A program made the position numbers and the translations under genes. The notes below the pieces were generated by a model. The model saw nothing but the letters and a program-made list of their open reading frames with translations, was not told the DNA's origin and did no database searches. From NCBI RefSeq assembly GCF_006715145.1, contig NZ_VFMR01000001.1:1178001-1242000 (forward strand): a stretch of DNA of 64,000 bases, given 5' to 3'. Below are positions 54,260 through 63,106 of this stretch, piece after piece (positions within the stretch are counted from its first letter, which is position 1; every line of letters begins with the position of its first letter). This DNA comes from Microbacterium sp. SLBN-146. GTDB taxonomy: Bacteria > Actinomycetota > Actinomycetes > Actinomycetales > Microbacteriaceae.

Positions 54260-55456
54260 ATGACCCAGAATGCCGTCGCGCGAATGTCGCGACTCTCGGC
54301 GATAACCGCCCTCGCCCTCTCGGTCCTGGTGATCGCGGGGTGTGCGAGCGGTGCGACGGGGGGCGCCGGACAGGAGAGCAGCTCCGCGCCCTCAGCCTCC
54401 GCCATCCGTCCGGCCGCCCCGGAGGGTGAGCTCTCCGCCGACCTCCAAGCCCGGCTCCAGGACGCCCTCGAACAGGTCATGACCGAGTACGACGTGCCGG
54501 GCGCTGCGGCCGGAGTCTGGATTCCCGGCGAGGGGTCGTGGACGACGGCCGCTGGCCTGGCGAACATCGAGGACGACCTCGCCGTGACGACCGATATGGT
54601 CTGGCCGATCCGCAGCATCACGAAGTCGTACACCGTCACGCTCCTCCTGACGTTGGCCGACGAAGGCGCGCTGAGTCTCGACGATACGCTCGACCAGTAC
54701 GTCGACGGGGTCACCGACGGTGATCAGATCACCCTCCTCCAGCTGGCGAACATGTCCAGCGGCAACGCAGAGTACGTCGGCGATGAGTTCATCGAGGACT
54801 ACGCGGTCGACCCGACGAAGATCTACACACTCGACGAGTTGAACGCCTTCGTGCTCGGCAAGCCCGCACAGTTCGCGCCCGGCAGCCAGTATCTCTATAC
54901 GAACTCGAACACGAACCTGCTCGGGGCGGTGATCGAGGAGGTCACGGGTCAGTCCTACGCCGAGGCGCTCCAGGAGCGCATCCTGACTCCCCTCGGGCAG
55001 AGCCGAACCACCTACATCACGGATGTCACCGACTGGGCCGAGCCGCATCCCGTCGGATACGTCGCGGTCGACGGCGCCCTGGAGCCGCGGGTCGAGAACG
55101 CCTCGATCCTCGGTGCCGCGGGCTCGCTGTTCTCGACGCTCGAAGACGGCCGAGTATGGGCCGAAGTCCTCGCGACCGGCGCTCTGCTGGAGCCTGAGAC
55201 GCAGGAACTGCGACGCATCGGACACCCGATCCCCAAACCGCCCTACGACCGCTATGCCGTCGGCATGGGCGAAACGAACGGATGGTGGGGGCACAACGGC
55301 GAAGGTGTCGGCTTCACGGCTGCGACCTTCCACAACATCGACACGGGCGTCAGCATCGTCGTCTACATGAACGAATCAGACCTGCCCGACGTGCATCCCG
55401 CCGACACGGCTTTCCGGGCGCTCGCCGAGGTTCTCGCGACAGGAGAGGGCCGATGA
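54260..55456 (+). CDS. Class-C-type serine hydrolase lipoprotein (beta-lactamase/DD-peptidase family)
   Basis: 398 residues. Lipobox VIAGC (Cys28), then a Ser/Ala/Pro linker. S12/class C motifs: S119-I-T-K122 nucleophile motif, Y213-T-N215 in the second position (most relatives have YSN or YAN), and H345-N-G347 as the KTG equivalent. Family members hydrolyse D-Ala-D-Ala peptides, esters or beta-lactams; substrate here is unknown. GAAGAGGAG precedes ATG 54260. Its stop overlaps the start of the S13 carboxypeptidase gene, so the two are co-translated. A longer in-frame reading from 53786 crosses the DUF4440 gene and is not used. Confidence 0.88.
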   Translation: MTQNAVARMSRLSAITALALSVLVIAGCASGATGGAGQESSSAPSASAIRPAAPEGELSADLQARLQDALEQVMTEYDVPGAAAGVWIPGEGSWTTAAGLANIEDDLAVTTDMVWPIRSITKSYTVTLLLTLADEGALSLDDTLDQYVDGVTDGDQITLLQLANMSSGNAEYVGDEFIEDYAVDPTKIYTLDELNAFVLGKPAQFAPGSQYLYTNSNTNLLGAVIEEVTGQSYAEALQERILTPLGQSRTTYITDVTDWAEPHPVGYVAVDGALEPRVENASILGAAGSLFSTLEDGRVWAEVLATGALLEPETQELRRIGHPIPKPPYDRYAVGMGETNGWWGHNGEGVGFTAATFHNIDTGVSIVVYMNESDLPDVHPADTAFRALAEVLATGEGR

Positions 55457-57039
55457 GTCCGATGAGAGTGTCACGCAAAGCTGCCGTCCTGGCGATCATC
55501 GCCGTTGCGGCGCTGACCGTCGGCTGCACCGTCACCTCGGACGACGAGTCCGAGGTGACGGGGATCCCCGGTCTTCCCGACGAGGCGCTCGAGGTGATGA
55601 ACCAGGATCAGTACGCCTCGGGGCGGTGGCTCATCTCCGTCGAAGACCTCGACACCGGCGAGGTTCTCATCGATCTCGACGGCGACAAGATGGCGGAGCC
55701 CGGCTCGTTCGTCAAGACCTACAGCGCGGGCGCCGCGTGGGTGAAATGGGGGCCGGACCACACCGTCACGACGCCCGTGAAGCAATCGGGGTCCGTCGAG
55801 AATGGCGTCTTGACCGGCGATCTCGTGCTCGTCGGTCAGGGCGACCTGACGATGGGTGGTCGAACGAAGGATGACGGCACCGTCGACTTCGCGAACCTCG
55901 ACCACAACGACGCGAATCCGCTTCCCGGTGCGACCCTGACACCGCAAGACCCGCTCACGGGGCTGGACGATCTCGCCGCCCAGGTGCGAGCTGCCGGCAT
56001 CACGATGGTCGACGGTGACGTCGTGATCGACGACCGGCTCTTCACGGGCACGCTCGCGGGGAAGCCTGTCACTCCGACGATCATCAACCAGAACCTTCTC
56101 GACATCCTGGTCACACCAAGTGCCGAGGGGGAGAGCGCGACGGCAGAGCTCACCCCCGCCGTCTCGCCGTGGAAGCTCGACAATCGGGTGCGCACCATCG
56201 GCCCGGACGAAGAGGCCAAGCTGGGAAACCCCGAGATCTCTTCCGACGATCCGTTCACGATCGTCATCTCCGGCACGGTCAACGCCGATGCCGATCCGGC
56301 GCTCAAGGTGTGGGAGGTCGACGACACGGCGAGCTTCGCCCGCACCGCCTTCATCGAGGCGCTCGCCCGCACGGGAGTGACCGTCACGGCCGACCCCGTC
56401 ACGCCCAACGCGGCCGATCGGCTCCCCGCCGTTGCGGCGGTCGAGGCGCTTCCCGCCGTCGCCGAGCTCGAATCCCTGCCTCTCTCCGAGGAGGTCACCT
56501 ACGTCATGAAGATCAGCTACAACCGCGGCGCCCAGACGCTCATCTGCCGGTTGGCTGCCGACGCCGGCGAGACGGACTGCAACAAGGGCATGCGGATCTC
56601 TCAGAAGATCTGGGCAGACGAGGGACTCGACACCCTCGGGGCATCGCTCGTCGACGGGTCCGGACTCGAGGGCAACCTCATCACTCCCGCCAATGCCGTG
56701 CAGATCCAATCCCTCATGGCCGAGCGGCCCGACGCGGACGGGTGGCGTGACACGATGCCCATCCTGGGGGTGGACGGCTCGCTCGCCGACGTCCAGACGG
56801 ACAGTCCCGCCGCCGGCAAGGTCTTCGCGAAGACCGGCACGCTCGCGGGGAGCGACACGTTCAACGACCGGCTTCGACTGAGCACCAAGACGCTCGGGGG
56901 AGTCATGGACACCGCCGGCGGTCGCCACCTGGCGTTCACGATCATCGTCAATCAGGGCTTCTATCCCGGTCTCGAGGGTGTCTTCGAAGCGAACGACGAC
57001 GTCGGCAAGGTCGCCGCCCTCATCCAGCAGGCATACTGA
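55453..57039 (+). CDS. dacB: D-alanyl-D-alanine carboxypeptidase/endopeptidase lipoprotein (PBP4/DacB, S13)
   Basis: 528 residues. Lipobox LTVGC (Cys25). Penicillin-binding motifs: S85-F-V-K88, S355-Y-N357 and K460-T-G462, with the large insert between first and second motifs that marks the S13 family. It would trim or cut peptidoglycan stem peptides outside the membrane. Lipid anchoring is less usual than the free periplasmic form of DacB. ATG 55453 overlaps the upstream hydrolase stop; ATG 55462 is an alternative. The sensor kinase gene starts 3 bp downstream, suggesting one transcript with the two-component genes. Confidence 0.9.
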   Translation: MSPMRVSRKAAVLAIIAVAALTVGCTVTSDDESEVTGIPGLPDEALEVMNQDQYASGRWLISVEDLDTGEVLIDLDGDKMAEPGSFVKTYSAGAAWVKWGPDHTVTTPVKQSGSVENGVLTGDLVLVGQGDLTMGGRTKDDGTVDFANLDHNDANPLPGATLTPQDPLTGLDDLAAQVRAAGITMVDGDVVIDDRLFTGTLAGKPVTPTIINQNLLDILVTPSAEGESATAELTPAVSPWKLDNRVRTIGPDEEAKLGNPEISSDDPFTIVISGTVNADADPALKVWEVDDTASFARTAFIEALARTGVTVTADPVTPNAADRLPAVAAVEALPAVAELESLPLSEEVTYVMKISYNRGAQTLICRLAADAGETDCNKGMRISQKIWADEGLDTLGASLVDGSGLEGNLITPANAVQIQSLMAERPDADGWRDTMPILGVDGSLADVQTDSPAAGKVFAKTGTLAGSDTFNDRLRLSTKTLGGVMDTAGGRHLAFTIIVNQGFYPGLEGVFEANDDVGKVAALIQQAY

Positions 57040-57042
57040 ACC

Positions 57043-58791
57043 GTGACATCGCAGACGTCCGTCTTCCCGCTCAGCGATCCGAGTCCGCGGCGCTTGCAGG
57101 GTGGCCGCGTGGGGTCCCTCGAGTTCGCACTGATCTTCATCTGCGTCCTCTCCGGAGTCGCCGGCGCCATCGTGATTTCGGTGGGTGCGGCGGTGACCGA
57201 GAACCTCGTTCCCCTCGTGCAGTTCGTCGCGCTCTTCTGGGTATGGGTCGCGGCGGGAGTGTGCGCGTGGTGGCGGAGACCGACGAACGGGATCGGCGGC
57301 CTGCTCCTGATCGGTGGGCTCTCGATCCTGCTCGTGAGCACGGGCGCTTTGGACACCCCGTTCTTCAACGTCATCAACGCGGTCTTCGCGAGCAGCCCGC
57401 TGTCCGTGACGGTGCACCTTCTCCTCGCGTTCCCCTCGGGGCGCGTACGAGGACGACTGTCGATCTTGGCCGTCATCCTCGGCTACGTCACCTCCATCGG
57501 GTTCGACACGGCGCGAGCGCTCGCCACGGGAACAGACGCGTTCGAGCTGCTGTCCTTCGCCCAGAGCTCCCTGGGCCTCGCGGTCATGATCATGACGGCG
57601 ATCGTGCTCGTGCGGCGGCTCCTGAGGGCGGATGCCGCGCACCGGCGCATCCTCCTGCCCCTCTTCACCTACGGTGCCCTCGCGGCGCTGGCTCTGCCGA
57701 CGATCGCGAACGTCCTCTTCCCGCTGGGTGTCGACCCGATCCTCATCCTCTGGCTGCAGGGAGTGCTGCTCGCGGGCATCCCGATCGCCTTCCTGATCGG
57801 CGTCCTCCTGGGCGGCTTCACCCGAACGACACCTCTCGAAGCACTGAGCGAGTGGCTCGCGCTCCGCGGAGCCAGCCGTCCCGCGGTTGCTCGGGCTCTT
57901 GCGACGACCCTCGGCGACAGCACGCTGCGCGTCGCCTATTGGGATGCCGGGGCGAATCGCTTCGTCGATGAGAACGGCCTCGAGGTGACCGATGTCCGGT
58001 CGGACCCTGCACGCGGGTGGCTGCACGTGCGGGTCGACGACGACCTCGTGGGGGCGATCGACTACGACGCGCGGATGATCGCCGAGCCGTGGCCGGTGCG
58101 CCGCGCGGCGGGGGTTCTCGCGATCGCGATGGATCGAGAACGTGTGACCGCCCAGCTGCTCAGGACCAATGAGGCTCTGCTCCTCTCCCGCGTGCGAATC
58201 GTCGAAGCGGCGGACCGCGAGCGCTTCCGCATCGCACGGGATCTCCACGACGGCCTCCAGATGCAGCTCGTGCTGCTGGCGATAGAGGCGCAGAACATCG
58301 CGAACCTGCCCGCCGAGGCGAGTACCGTCGCTCCCGCCGAGAACCTCCGTCGCGGCATCGACGTCGCGGCGGCCGATCTGCGGCGGCTCGTGCACGACGT
58401 CCTGCCGGCCGCCCTGCTCGAGCAGGGCTTCATCGCCGCGACGGAGGATCTCGTGGACCGTCTGCCGATCACCGCGACATTCCACGCGCAGGTCGAGGAG
58501 TCGGCGATCGCGACGTCGACAGCGCACACTGCCTACTTCATCCTTGCCGAGGCCCTCTCCAATGTCGTCAAGCATGCGCGGGCATCCGCCGTGCAGGTGC
58601 GCGTCACGCAGGGGAGCGATCGCCTCGTCCTCGAGGTCGAAGACGACGGCGTCGGGGGCGCCCGGATGGAGTCGGGGACGGGCCTGAGAGGTCTCGCCGA
58701 CCGGGTCGATGCTCTGCGCGGCTCGATCGACATCCGCTCCGACAGCGGTCGGGGCACGAGTGTGAGAGTGGAGTTGCCATGCGGGTCGTGA
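57043..58791 (+). CDS. Membrane sensor histidine kinase (NarL/LuxR-type, HisKA_3)
   Basis: 582 residues. The N-terminal half (about 25-265) holds seven or eight hydrophobic helices, probably an intramembrane sensor. A GAF-like linker (about 280-360) follows. The HisKA_3 motif ERFRIARDLHDGLQ places the phosphoacceptor at His402, and the HATPase part has NVVKHAR (N box) and GLRGLADRVDALRGS with G boxes, as in NarX/DesK relatives. GTG 57043. It overlaps the regulator gene by 13 bp. Placement after DD-peptidase genes suggests a cell-envelope signal; the stimulus is unknown. Confidence 0.88.
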   Translation: MTSQTSVFPLSDPSPRRLQGGRVGSLEFALIFICVLSGVAGAIVISVGAAVTENLVPLVQFVALFWVWVAAGVCAWWRRPTNGIGGLLLIGGLSILLVSTGALDTPFFNVINAVFASSPLSVTVHLLLAFPSGRVRGRLSILAVILGYVTSIGFDTARALATGTDAFELLSFAQSSLGLAVMIMTAIVLVRRLLRADAAHRRILLPLFTYGALAALALPTIANVLFPLGVDPILILWLQGVLLAGIPIAFLIGVLLGGFTRTTPLEALSEWLALRGASRPAVARALATTLGDSTLRVAYWDAGANRFVDENGLEVTDVRSDPARGWLHVRVDDDLVGAIDYDARMIAEPWPVRRAAGVLAIAMDRERVTAQLLRTNEALLLSRVRIVEAADRERFRIARDLHDGLQMQLVLLAIEAQNIANLPAEASTVAPAENLRRGIDVAAADLRRLVHDVLPAALLEQGFIAATEDLVDRLPITATFHAQVEESAIATSTAHTAYFILAEALSNVVKHARASAVQVRVTQGSDRLVLEVEDDGVGGARMESGTGLRGLADRVDALRGSIDIRSDSGRGTSVRVELPCGS

Positions 58792-59441
58792 TCGGCGAAG
58801 ACGAAGTGCTGCTGCGTGAGGGGATCGCGCATGTCCTGGCCAGTGACGGGTTCCAGGTGCTCGCGAGCGTGACCGACGCCGTTCAGCTCGAACGCGAGGT
58901 GCAGCGGCATTCTCCCGATCTCGTGGTCACCGACATTCGGATGCCACCGAGCTACACCGACGAGGGTCTCGCGGCGGCCATCCGCATCCGACGCTCGCGT
59001 CCCGATATCGGCGTCGTCGTCGTCTCGCAGCATGTGCAGCGGAGGTACGCCGTCGAACTCCTCGACGGCGGAGGCGGATTCGGGTATCTCCTCAAGCAGC
59101 GGATCGCCGATGTGCGCACGTTCACGACCGACATCCGTCGCGTCGCTGCGGGAGGGACGGCCCTCGACCCCGAGGTCGTGTCGGTGCTCGTCGCGCGGGC
59201 GAGCCGTGGCGACTCTCCCGTGGGCCGCCTCACGCCCCGCCAGATCGAGGTGCTGGGTCTCATGGCCGAGGGGCGCAGCAACGCGGCGATCGCCGCTCAG
59301 CTCGTGCTGACCGAGAAGGCGGTCGTTCAGCACACGTCGAACATCTACGACGCGCTCGGTCTGCCGGTGGATGCCGACGACCACCGCCGTGTTCTCGCTG
59401 TCATCCGGTATCTGCAGGCGGCCGTGCCGTCGCCACGCTGA
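58779..59441 (+). CDS. NarL/LuxR-family response regulator
   Basis: 220 residues. Receiver domain with acidic pocket E7/D8, phospho-acceptor D52 in VVTDIRMP, and K106 in YLLKQRI. Output domain: LuxR helix-turn-helix about 148-212 (LTPRQIEVLGLMAEGRSNAA, LTEKAVVQHTSNIYDALGL). It partners the kinase just upstream and is expected to bind promoters as a dimer; targets are unknown but may include the hydrolase operon. Convergent with a serine hydrolase gene, separated by a shared terminator. Confidence 0.92.
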   Translation: MRVVIGEDEVLLREGIAHVLASDGFQVLASVTDAVQLEREVQRHSPDLVVTDIRMPPSYTDEGLAAAIRIRRSRPDIGVVVVSQHVQRRYAVELLDGGGGFGYLLKQRIADVRTFTTDIRRVAAGGTALDPEVVSVLVARASRGDSPVGRLTPRQIEVLGLMAEGRSNAAIAAQLVLTEKAVVQHTSNIYDALGLPVDADDHRRVLAVIRYLQAAVPSPR

Positions 59442-59457
59442 GACACCGCGCGCTGAG

Positions 59458-59490
59458 AGGGCCCGGCGCCGTTCACCCGCGCCGGGCCCT
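59458..59490. terminator. Bidirectional stem-loop terminator
   Basis: A perfect 12-bp inverted repeat (AGGGCCCGGCGC) with a 9-base loop between two convergent genes, response regulator (+) and serine hydrolase (-). Confidence 0.85.
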
Positions 59491-59507
59491 GCTCGTGGCG
59501 ATCTCCG

Positions 59508-60755
59508 TCAGTCGCCGTACATGAGGTCGATCAGGCCCTTGGCGATGATGGGTGCCGGCGGTCGGCCATCGGCGGCCGGAGCGAGCGTCGTCCAGACGAC
59601 GACGGTCATCTCGGTCTCGGGGTCGTAGCCCATGAAGGAGTTGTAGCCCGGAAGCGAACCGATGTGGCCGTAGAACGTGCCCATCCGCGCGAGGCCCCAG
59701 CCGTAGTCGCCGCCCTGTCCGTTCGGCTCGACGCTGTCGAGTCGCGCCTGCTGCATCTCGTCGCTCAGCAGTCCTCCACCGCCGAGTGCCTCCACCCAGG
59801 TCGCAAGATCGGATGCCGTCGAGATTCCGGCACCGGCAGCCGATGTCCACGACGGGTTGGCGTTCGTGTGGTCCGTGGGCAGCAGCTCGCCCGCTGCGGC
59901 CTTCGCGAGGTCTTCCTCGGAGAGGGAGGGCTCGGTCATCGTGTCGACGTTGTTCGAGAACATGTAGCCGTGCGGGTACGGCGCCGGGAGCGACGTATCG
60001 GTCGCGACGGGGTACGACGTCTCGGTGAGTCCGAGCGGCTCGATCAGGCGCTCCTGGACGATCTCGTCCATCGGCTTTCCCTCGATGTCTTCGGCGATCA
60101 ACCCGAGCAGCACCGTGTTGGTGTTCGAGTACTCGTAGCCCTCGCCGGGTGCGAAGTACACGGGCTCGGCGAGTCCCATCGCGACGAGCTCTTCCGGATC
60201 CCAGACGCGATCGGGCGTCTCATCCAGCGCCGTGTTGAGTTCGAGCGTCGTCGTGTAGTTGTGCAGACCGCTGCGCATGTTGAGCAGCTGGGCGATCGTG
60301 ATGTTGTCGCCGTTGGGCACATCGGGTCGATACATCGACACGGGATCGTCGAGGGCGATCTTCCCCTCCTCGACGAGCTGCAGAATGACCGTGCCCGTCC
60401 ATGTCTTGGTGTTCGAGCCAATTCGGATGTGGTCGTCCAGCGTGACGGGCGTCGTGCCGTTCCATTCCGTCACCCCGTACGCAGAGGTGATCTCCTCGTC
60501 GGGAGTGCGGATGAGCATGACGGCTCCGGGGACGAGCATCTCCTCTGCCGTCTCCTCGAACGTCGCGACGAGCGCGTCCGCGTCGAGGGCCGTGCCCGCG
60601 GCATCCGGAGTCGCACTCGGTGTGGCTGTGTCCGCCGCGGGGGCCGCGCAGCCCGCGAGCGCGAGCGTCGACACCAGAACCGCGGCAGCCGCGATGCGCG
60701 GCATCCGTGATGTGCTCGGAAGAGCCGAGCTCTCGATCTTCGTCCTACTGGCCAC
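59508..60755 (-). CDS. Class-C-type serine hydrolase lipoprotein (R61-like)
   Basis: 415 residues. Lipobox LALAGC (Cys36), linker, then S114-N-T-K117 in IGSNTKTWTG, Y209-S-N211, and an HIG triad in GTFYGHIGSLPG. The region after the nucleophile (VILQLVEEGKIALDDPV) is close to the Streptomyces R61 DD-carboxypeptidase/esterase type. GTG 60755 is fixed by AGGAGG seven bases before it. A longer frame to 60854 lies outside the lipobox context. It is a second, only distantly similar relative of the hydrolase at 54260. Activity on D-Ala-D-Ala, ester or beta-lactam cannot be told apart. Confidence 0.89.
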   Translation of the reverse strand: MASRTKIESSALPSTSRMPRIAAAAVLVSTLALAGCAAPAADTATPSATPDAAGTALDADALVATFEETAEEMLVPGAVMLIRTPDEEITSAYGVTEWNGTTPVTLDDHIRIGSNTKTWTGTVILQLVEEGKIALDDPVSMYRPDVPNGDNITIAQLLNMRSGLHNYTTTLELNTALDETPDRVWDPEELVAMGLAEPVYFAPGEGYEYSNTNTVLLGLIAEDIEGKPMDEIVQERLIEPLGLTETSYPVATDTSLPAPYPHGYMFSNNVDTMTEPSLSEEDLAKAAAGELLPTDHTNANPSWTSAAGAGISTASDLATWVEALGGGGLLSDEMQQARLDSVEPNGQGGDYGWGLARMGTFYGHIGSLPGYNSFMGYDPETEMTVVVWTTLAPAADGRPPAPIIAKGLIDLMYGD

Positions 60756-60849
60756 GACATTTCCTCCTCGACCCGCACAGGCGCGCGGCATCCGTTTCAG
60801 TCTTCCGGGCGACGAGTGTTCCGACCATGGACGCAGGTCCCCTATCCCG

Positions 60850-60900
60850 CACACACGAGTGCGCGTGCCGAGATCGACTCGACACGCGCACTCGTGTGTG
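60850..60900 (-). terminator. Long stem-loop terminator after the LAxTG gene
   Basis: A perfect 18-bp inverted repeat (CACACACGAGTGCGCGTG) with a 15-base loop that can also fold, immediately downstream of the minus-strand gene ending at 60915. Confidence 0.85.
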
Positions 60901-60914
60901 TGGGGACCGGGGTG

Positions 60915-62810
60915 TCAGGTCCTTCGCGGACGCCGGCTGAGGTTCCTGCGGAGCACCAGTAGTCCGGCTCCGAGCAGGGCTGCCGTCGCGGCCATGCCGG
61001 CGAGCAGGACGTCCGGCGTGGACCCTGTCGCCGCGAGCGAGCGGGCCGACGCCGCGGCGGGCGTGACCGCCGTCACGGTGCCGAGCGGGAGTCCCGTTGC
61101 CGGATCCGTCGGAACGCGGGCCCCGAGCTCGCCGCCGATGAACGGTGCGTTCCGGACCGTGTACTCCCACTCGCGGTCGGCGGCAGGAAGATCGGCGTAC
61201 ACGTTCGGCAGCTCGAAGTAGCGCGAGCCGTCGAAGACGATGATCGTCCCCTCCGTGTGCACCATCGGCGGAGTCGCCTCGAGCCACCCCGTCATGTGCG
61301 GAGGAATCGGGATCTTGTAGGACTTCGCGGTCGTGGTCGAGCTCGTCGTCGACCGGCTCCAGCTCGACTTCACGCTCGCCGAGACCTTGCCGATGAAGTA
61401 CTGCTGCTCGAAGGCGAACGTGTACTCCTGCCCGCCGGTCACGGTGACCGATTCGGTTCCGCTGATCGAGTACGTCGACTCGGTCTGCACCTCCGTCGTG
61501 TTGTTGTAGCGCGCGGATACGACGCGTCCCTTGCCCACCGTGTCGGTGACGGACGCGAGGGCATATCCGCAGTGCGAGACGTCGGTGCCCGAGCAGTGGG
61601 CCGCGAGGAGCGTCTTCTGCTGGAGCGGATTCGTGACGACGGTCATGGGACGACGCACGACTTCGTAGGTGAACTCGTGGTTCCCTCGGTAGTCGAGCTC
61701 TCTCCCACCCAGGAACTTGCAGTCATAGGGTGACGCGAGTTCGGGGATCTGCTGATCGATCGGGTTCGCCGCCTTCCGTGGATCTCCGTCGTAGACCGCG
61801 CACGTGTTGTTCCAGCTGAAGCTCGCTCCGCGGACCGTCTGGATGTAGCCGGCGATGTAGAACTGCGTCGGTGTTCCGTTCTCGGCGATCCGGTAGACGA
61901 ACGCCGTCGTCGCGGCGCTGCCGTTGATGAGGGCGACATCGCCGCGGCGCAGCACGACGTTGAATGACGTCGACGAGTTCTCCGCCACTGTCGGCGTGCC
62001 GTCGATGTGATACGGCAGCTCGGGCTCGAAGGTCCCCTCGACCAGCGAGACGGGTCCGGACGTCTTGAGGATGCCCCAGGCTTCGGCATCGCGGTTCATC
62101 GAGATGTCGAACCGGATCTTGGCGTTCGGGAACCCCTGCGTGTAGTGCGTCGAGCACACGAATTGCGTCGCGGGCTGGCCACCGGCATCCGGATCGCCCT
62201 CGAAGACGGTGCACTCGCCGTAGTAGGTGCTGCCCGATTCATACACCCGCGTCGCGACCCAGAACCCCGACGGAGCGCCGAGCTGATCGATGCGGTACGC
62301 CGTGCTCAGGTCGATGCCCGTCGAGCCCGACTCTCCGTAGGTGCCGAAGACGCTGTAGATGTCGTTCGCCGCCCCGGTCACCTGGGCGGGCAACGCCGAC
62401 GGAGTGCCCCGCGTCGTGTTGCGTACATGGCCTTCAGCGAGCTCGAGGCGGTCGAGGTTGTAGCTGACCCAGATCCTGCCCGTCGACTGCGCAGCCGCGA
62501 CGTCGTCCTCGGCTGCAGCGACGACCTCGTCTCTCGCGGCTTCCGTCTCAAGGGACTCTGGTGCTTGTTCGGGCACCTCTTCCGCGGGTGCCGCCGCCGC
62601 GGGCGCGTCGTTCGCGGGCGTGTCCGGCGTCGGCTCTTCTGCAGCCGGAGTGTCGGGGGTGCCGGCTTCCGTCCCACCGGAAGCCCCTTCCGCGACGGGC
62701 TCGGTCGTTGTCGTGTCGAGCACCGCAGCGGACGCTGCGACCCCTCCGCTCAGCGCAATGGTCGCAGCCATCGTGACTGCCCCCACCGTCAGCACTAGCT
62801 TTCTCAACAT
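60915..62810 (-). CDS. LAxTG-anchored surface protein with repeated Cys modules
   Basis: 631 residues. Signal peptide (core about 6-22, cut near ASA-A), then a long Ala/Pro/Glu/Thr spacer to about 105. Two diverged repeats of about 130 residues follow. The first has YRIDQLGAPSGFWVATRVY and a Cys pair in ECTVFEGDPD...FVCS; the second has YRIAENGTPTQFYIAGYI and NTCAVYDGDPR...YDCK. A beta-rich, Ser/Thr-rich domain (about 395-555) contains one further Cys pair. The sorting signal is SLAATG, a hydrophobic helix and the RRPRR tail. AAAGGGA lies about 10 bases before ATG 62810. Function unknown. Confidence 0.82.
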   Translation of the reverse strand: MLRKLVLTVGAVTMAATIALSGGVAASAAVLDTTTTEPVAEGASGGTEAGTPDTPAAEEPTPDTPANDAPAAAAPAEEVPEQAPESLETEAARDEVVAAAEDDVAAAQSTGRIWVSYNLDRLELAEGHVRNTTRGTPSALPAQVTGAANDIYSVFGTYGESGSTGIDLSTAYRIDQLGAPSGFWVATRVYESGSTYYGECTVFEGDPDAGGQPATQFVCSTHYTQGFPNAKIRFDISMNRDAEAWGILKTSGPVSLVEGTFEPELPYHIDGTPTVAENSSTSFNVVLRRGDVALINGSAATTAFVYRIAENGTPTQFYIAGYIQTVRGASFSWNNTCAVYDGDPRKAANPIDQQIPELASPYDCKFLGGRELDYRGNHEFTYEVVRRPMTVVTNPLQQKTLLAAHCSGTDVSHCGYALASVTDTVGKGRVVSARYNNTTEVQTESTYSISGTESVTVTGGQEYTFAFEQQYFIGKVSASVKSSWSRSTTSSTTTAKSYKIPIPPHMTGWLEATPPMVHTEGTIIVFDGSRYFELPNVYADLPAADREWEYTVRNAPFIGGELGARVPTDPATGLPLGTVTAVTPAAASARSLAATGSTPDVLLAGMAATAALLGAGLLVLRRNLSRRPRRT

Positions 62811-62966
62811 CTCGTATCGTCCCTTTCGCGGCTGCACCACGCGGTCCGCGATTCGGATCTCGCACATGGCTCGCGCTGACGCGATTGCCGCTCTTCCATG
62901 CTCGGAGGGCGCCGATCCAGCCACCATGGGCCTACGTCGCCTATCCGGCAGGCCCTGGTCGCGATC

Positions 62967-63033
62967 CTGAGGAGATCCGCGATTCTGAGGGCGGATGCCG
63001 CGTGAGCGACCTCACCCTCGCGGATCTCCTCAG
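62967..63033. repeat. 16-bp inverted repeat in divergent intergenic region
   Basis: CTGAGGAGATCCGCGA and its exact complement are separated by 35 bp, which also contains a second GAxxCTGAGG-type copy. The region (62811-63106) carries the divergent promoters of the LAxTG protein and the membrane protein. Confidence 0.8.
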
Positions 63034-63106
63034 AACCGCGGGGCCGCCGCGGCATCCCGGGACCTTCGACCCGCCACACCGACAGCGGAGGGTTCACGCT
63101 GGCGGT

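Noticed and set aside
55471..58575. Minus-strand open frame of more than 1000 codons
   Set aside because: It lies opposite the DacB and kinase genes, both supported by catalytic motifs; the translation is low-complexity charged sequence.
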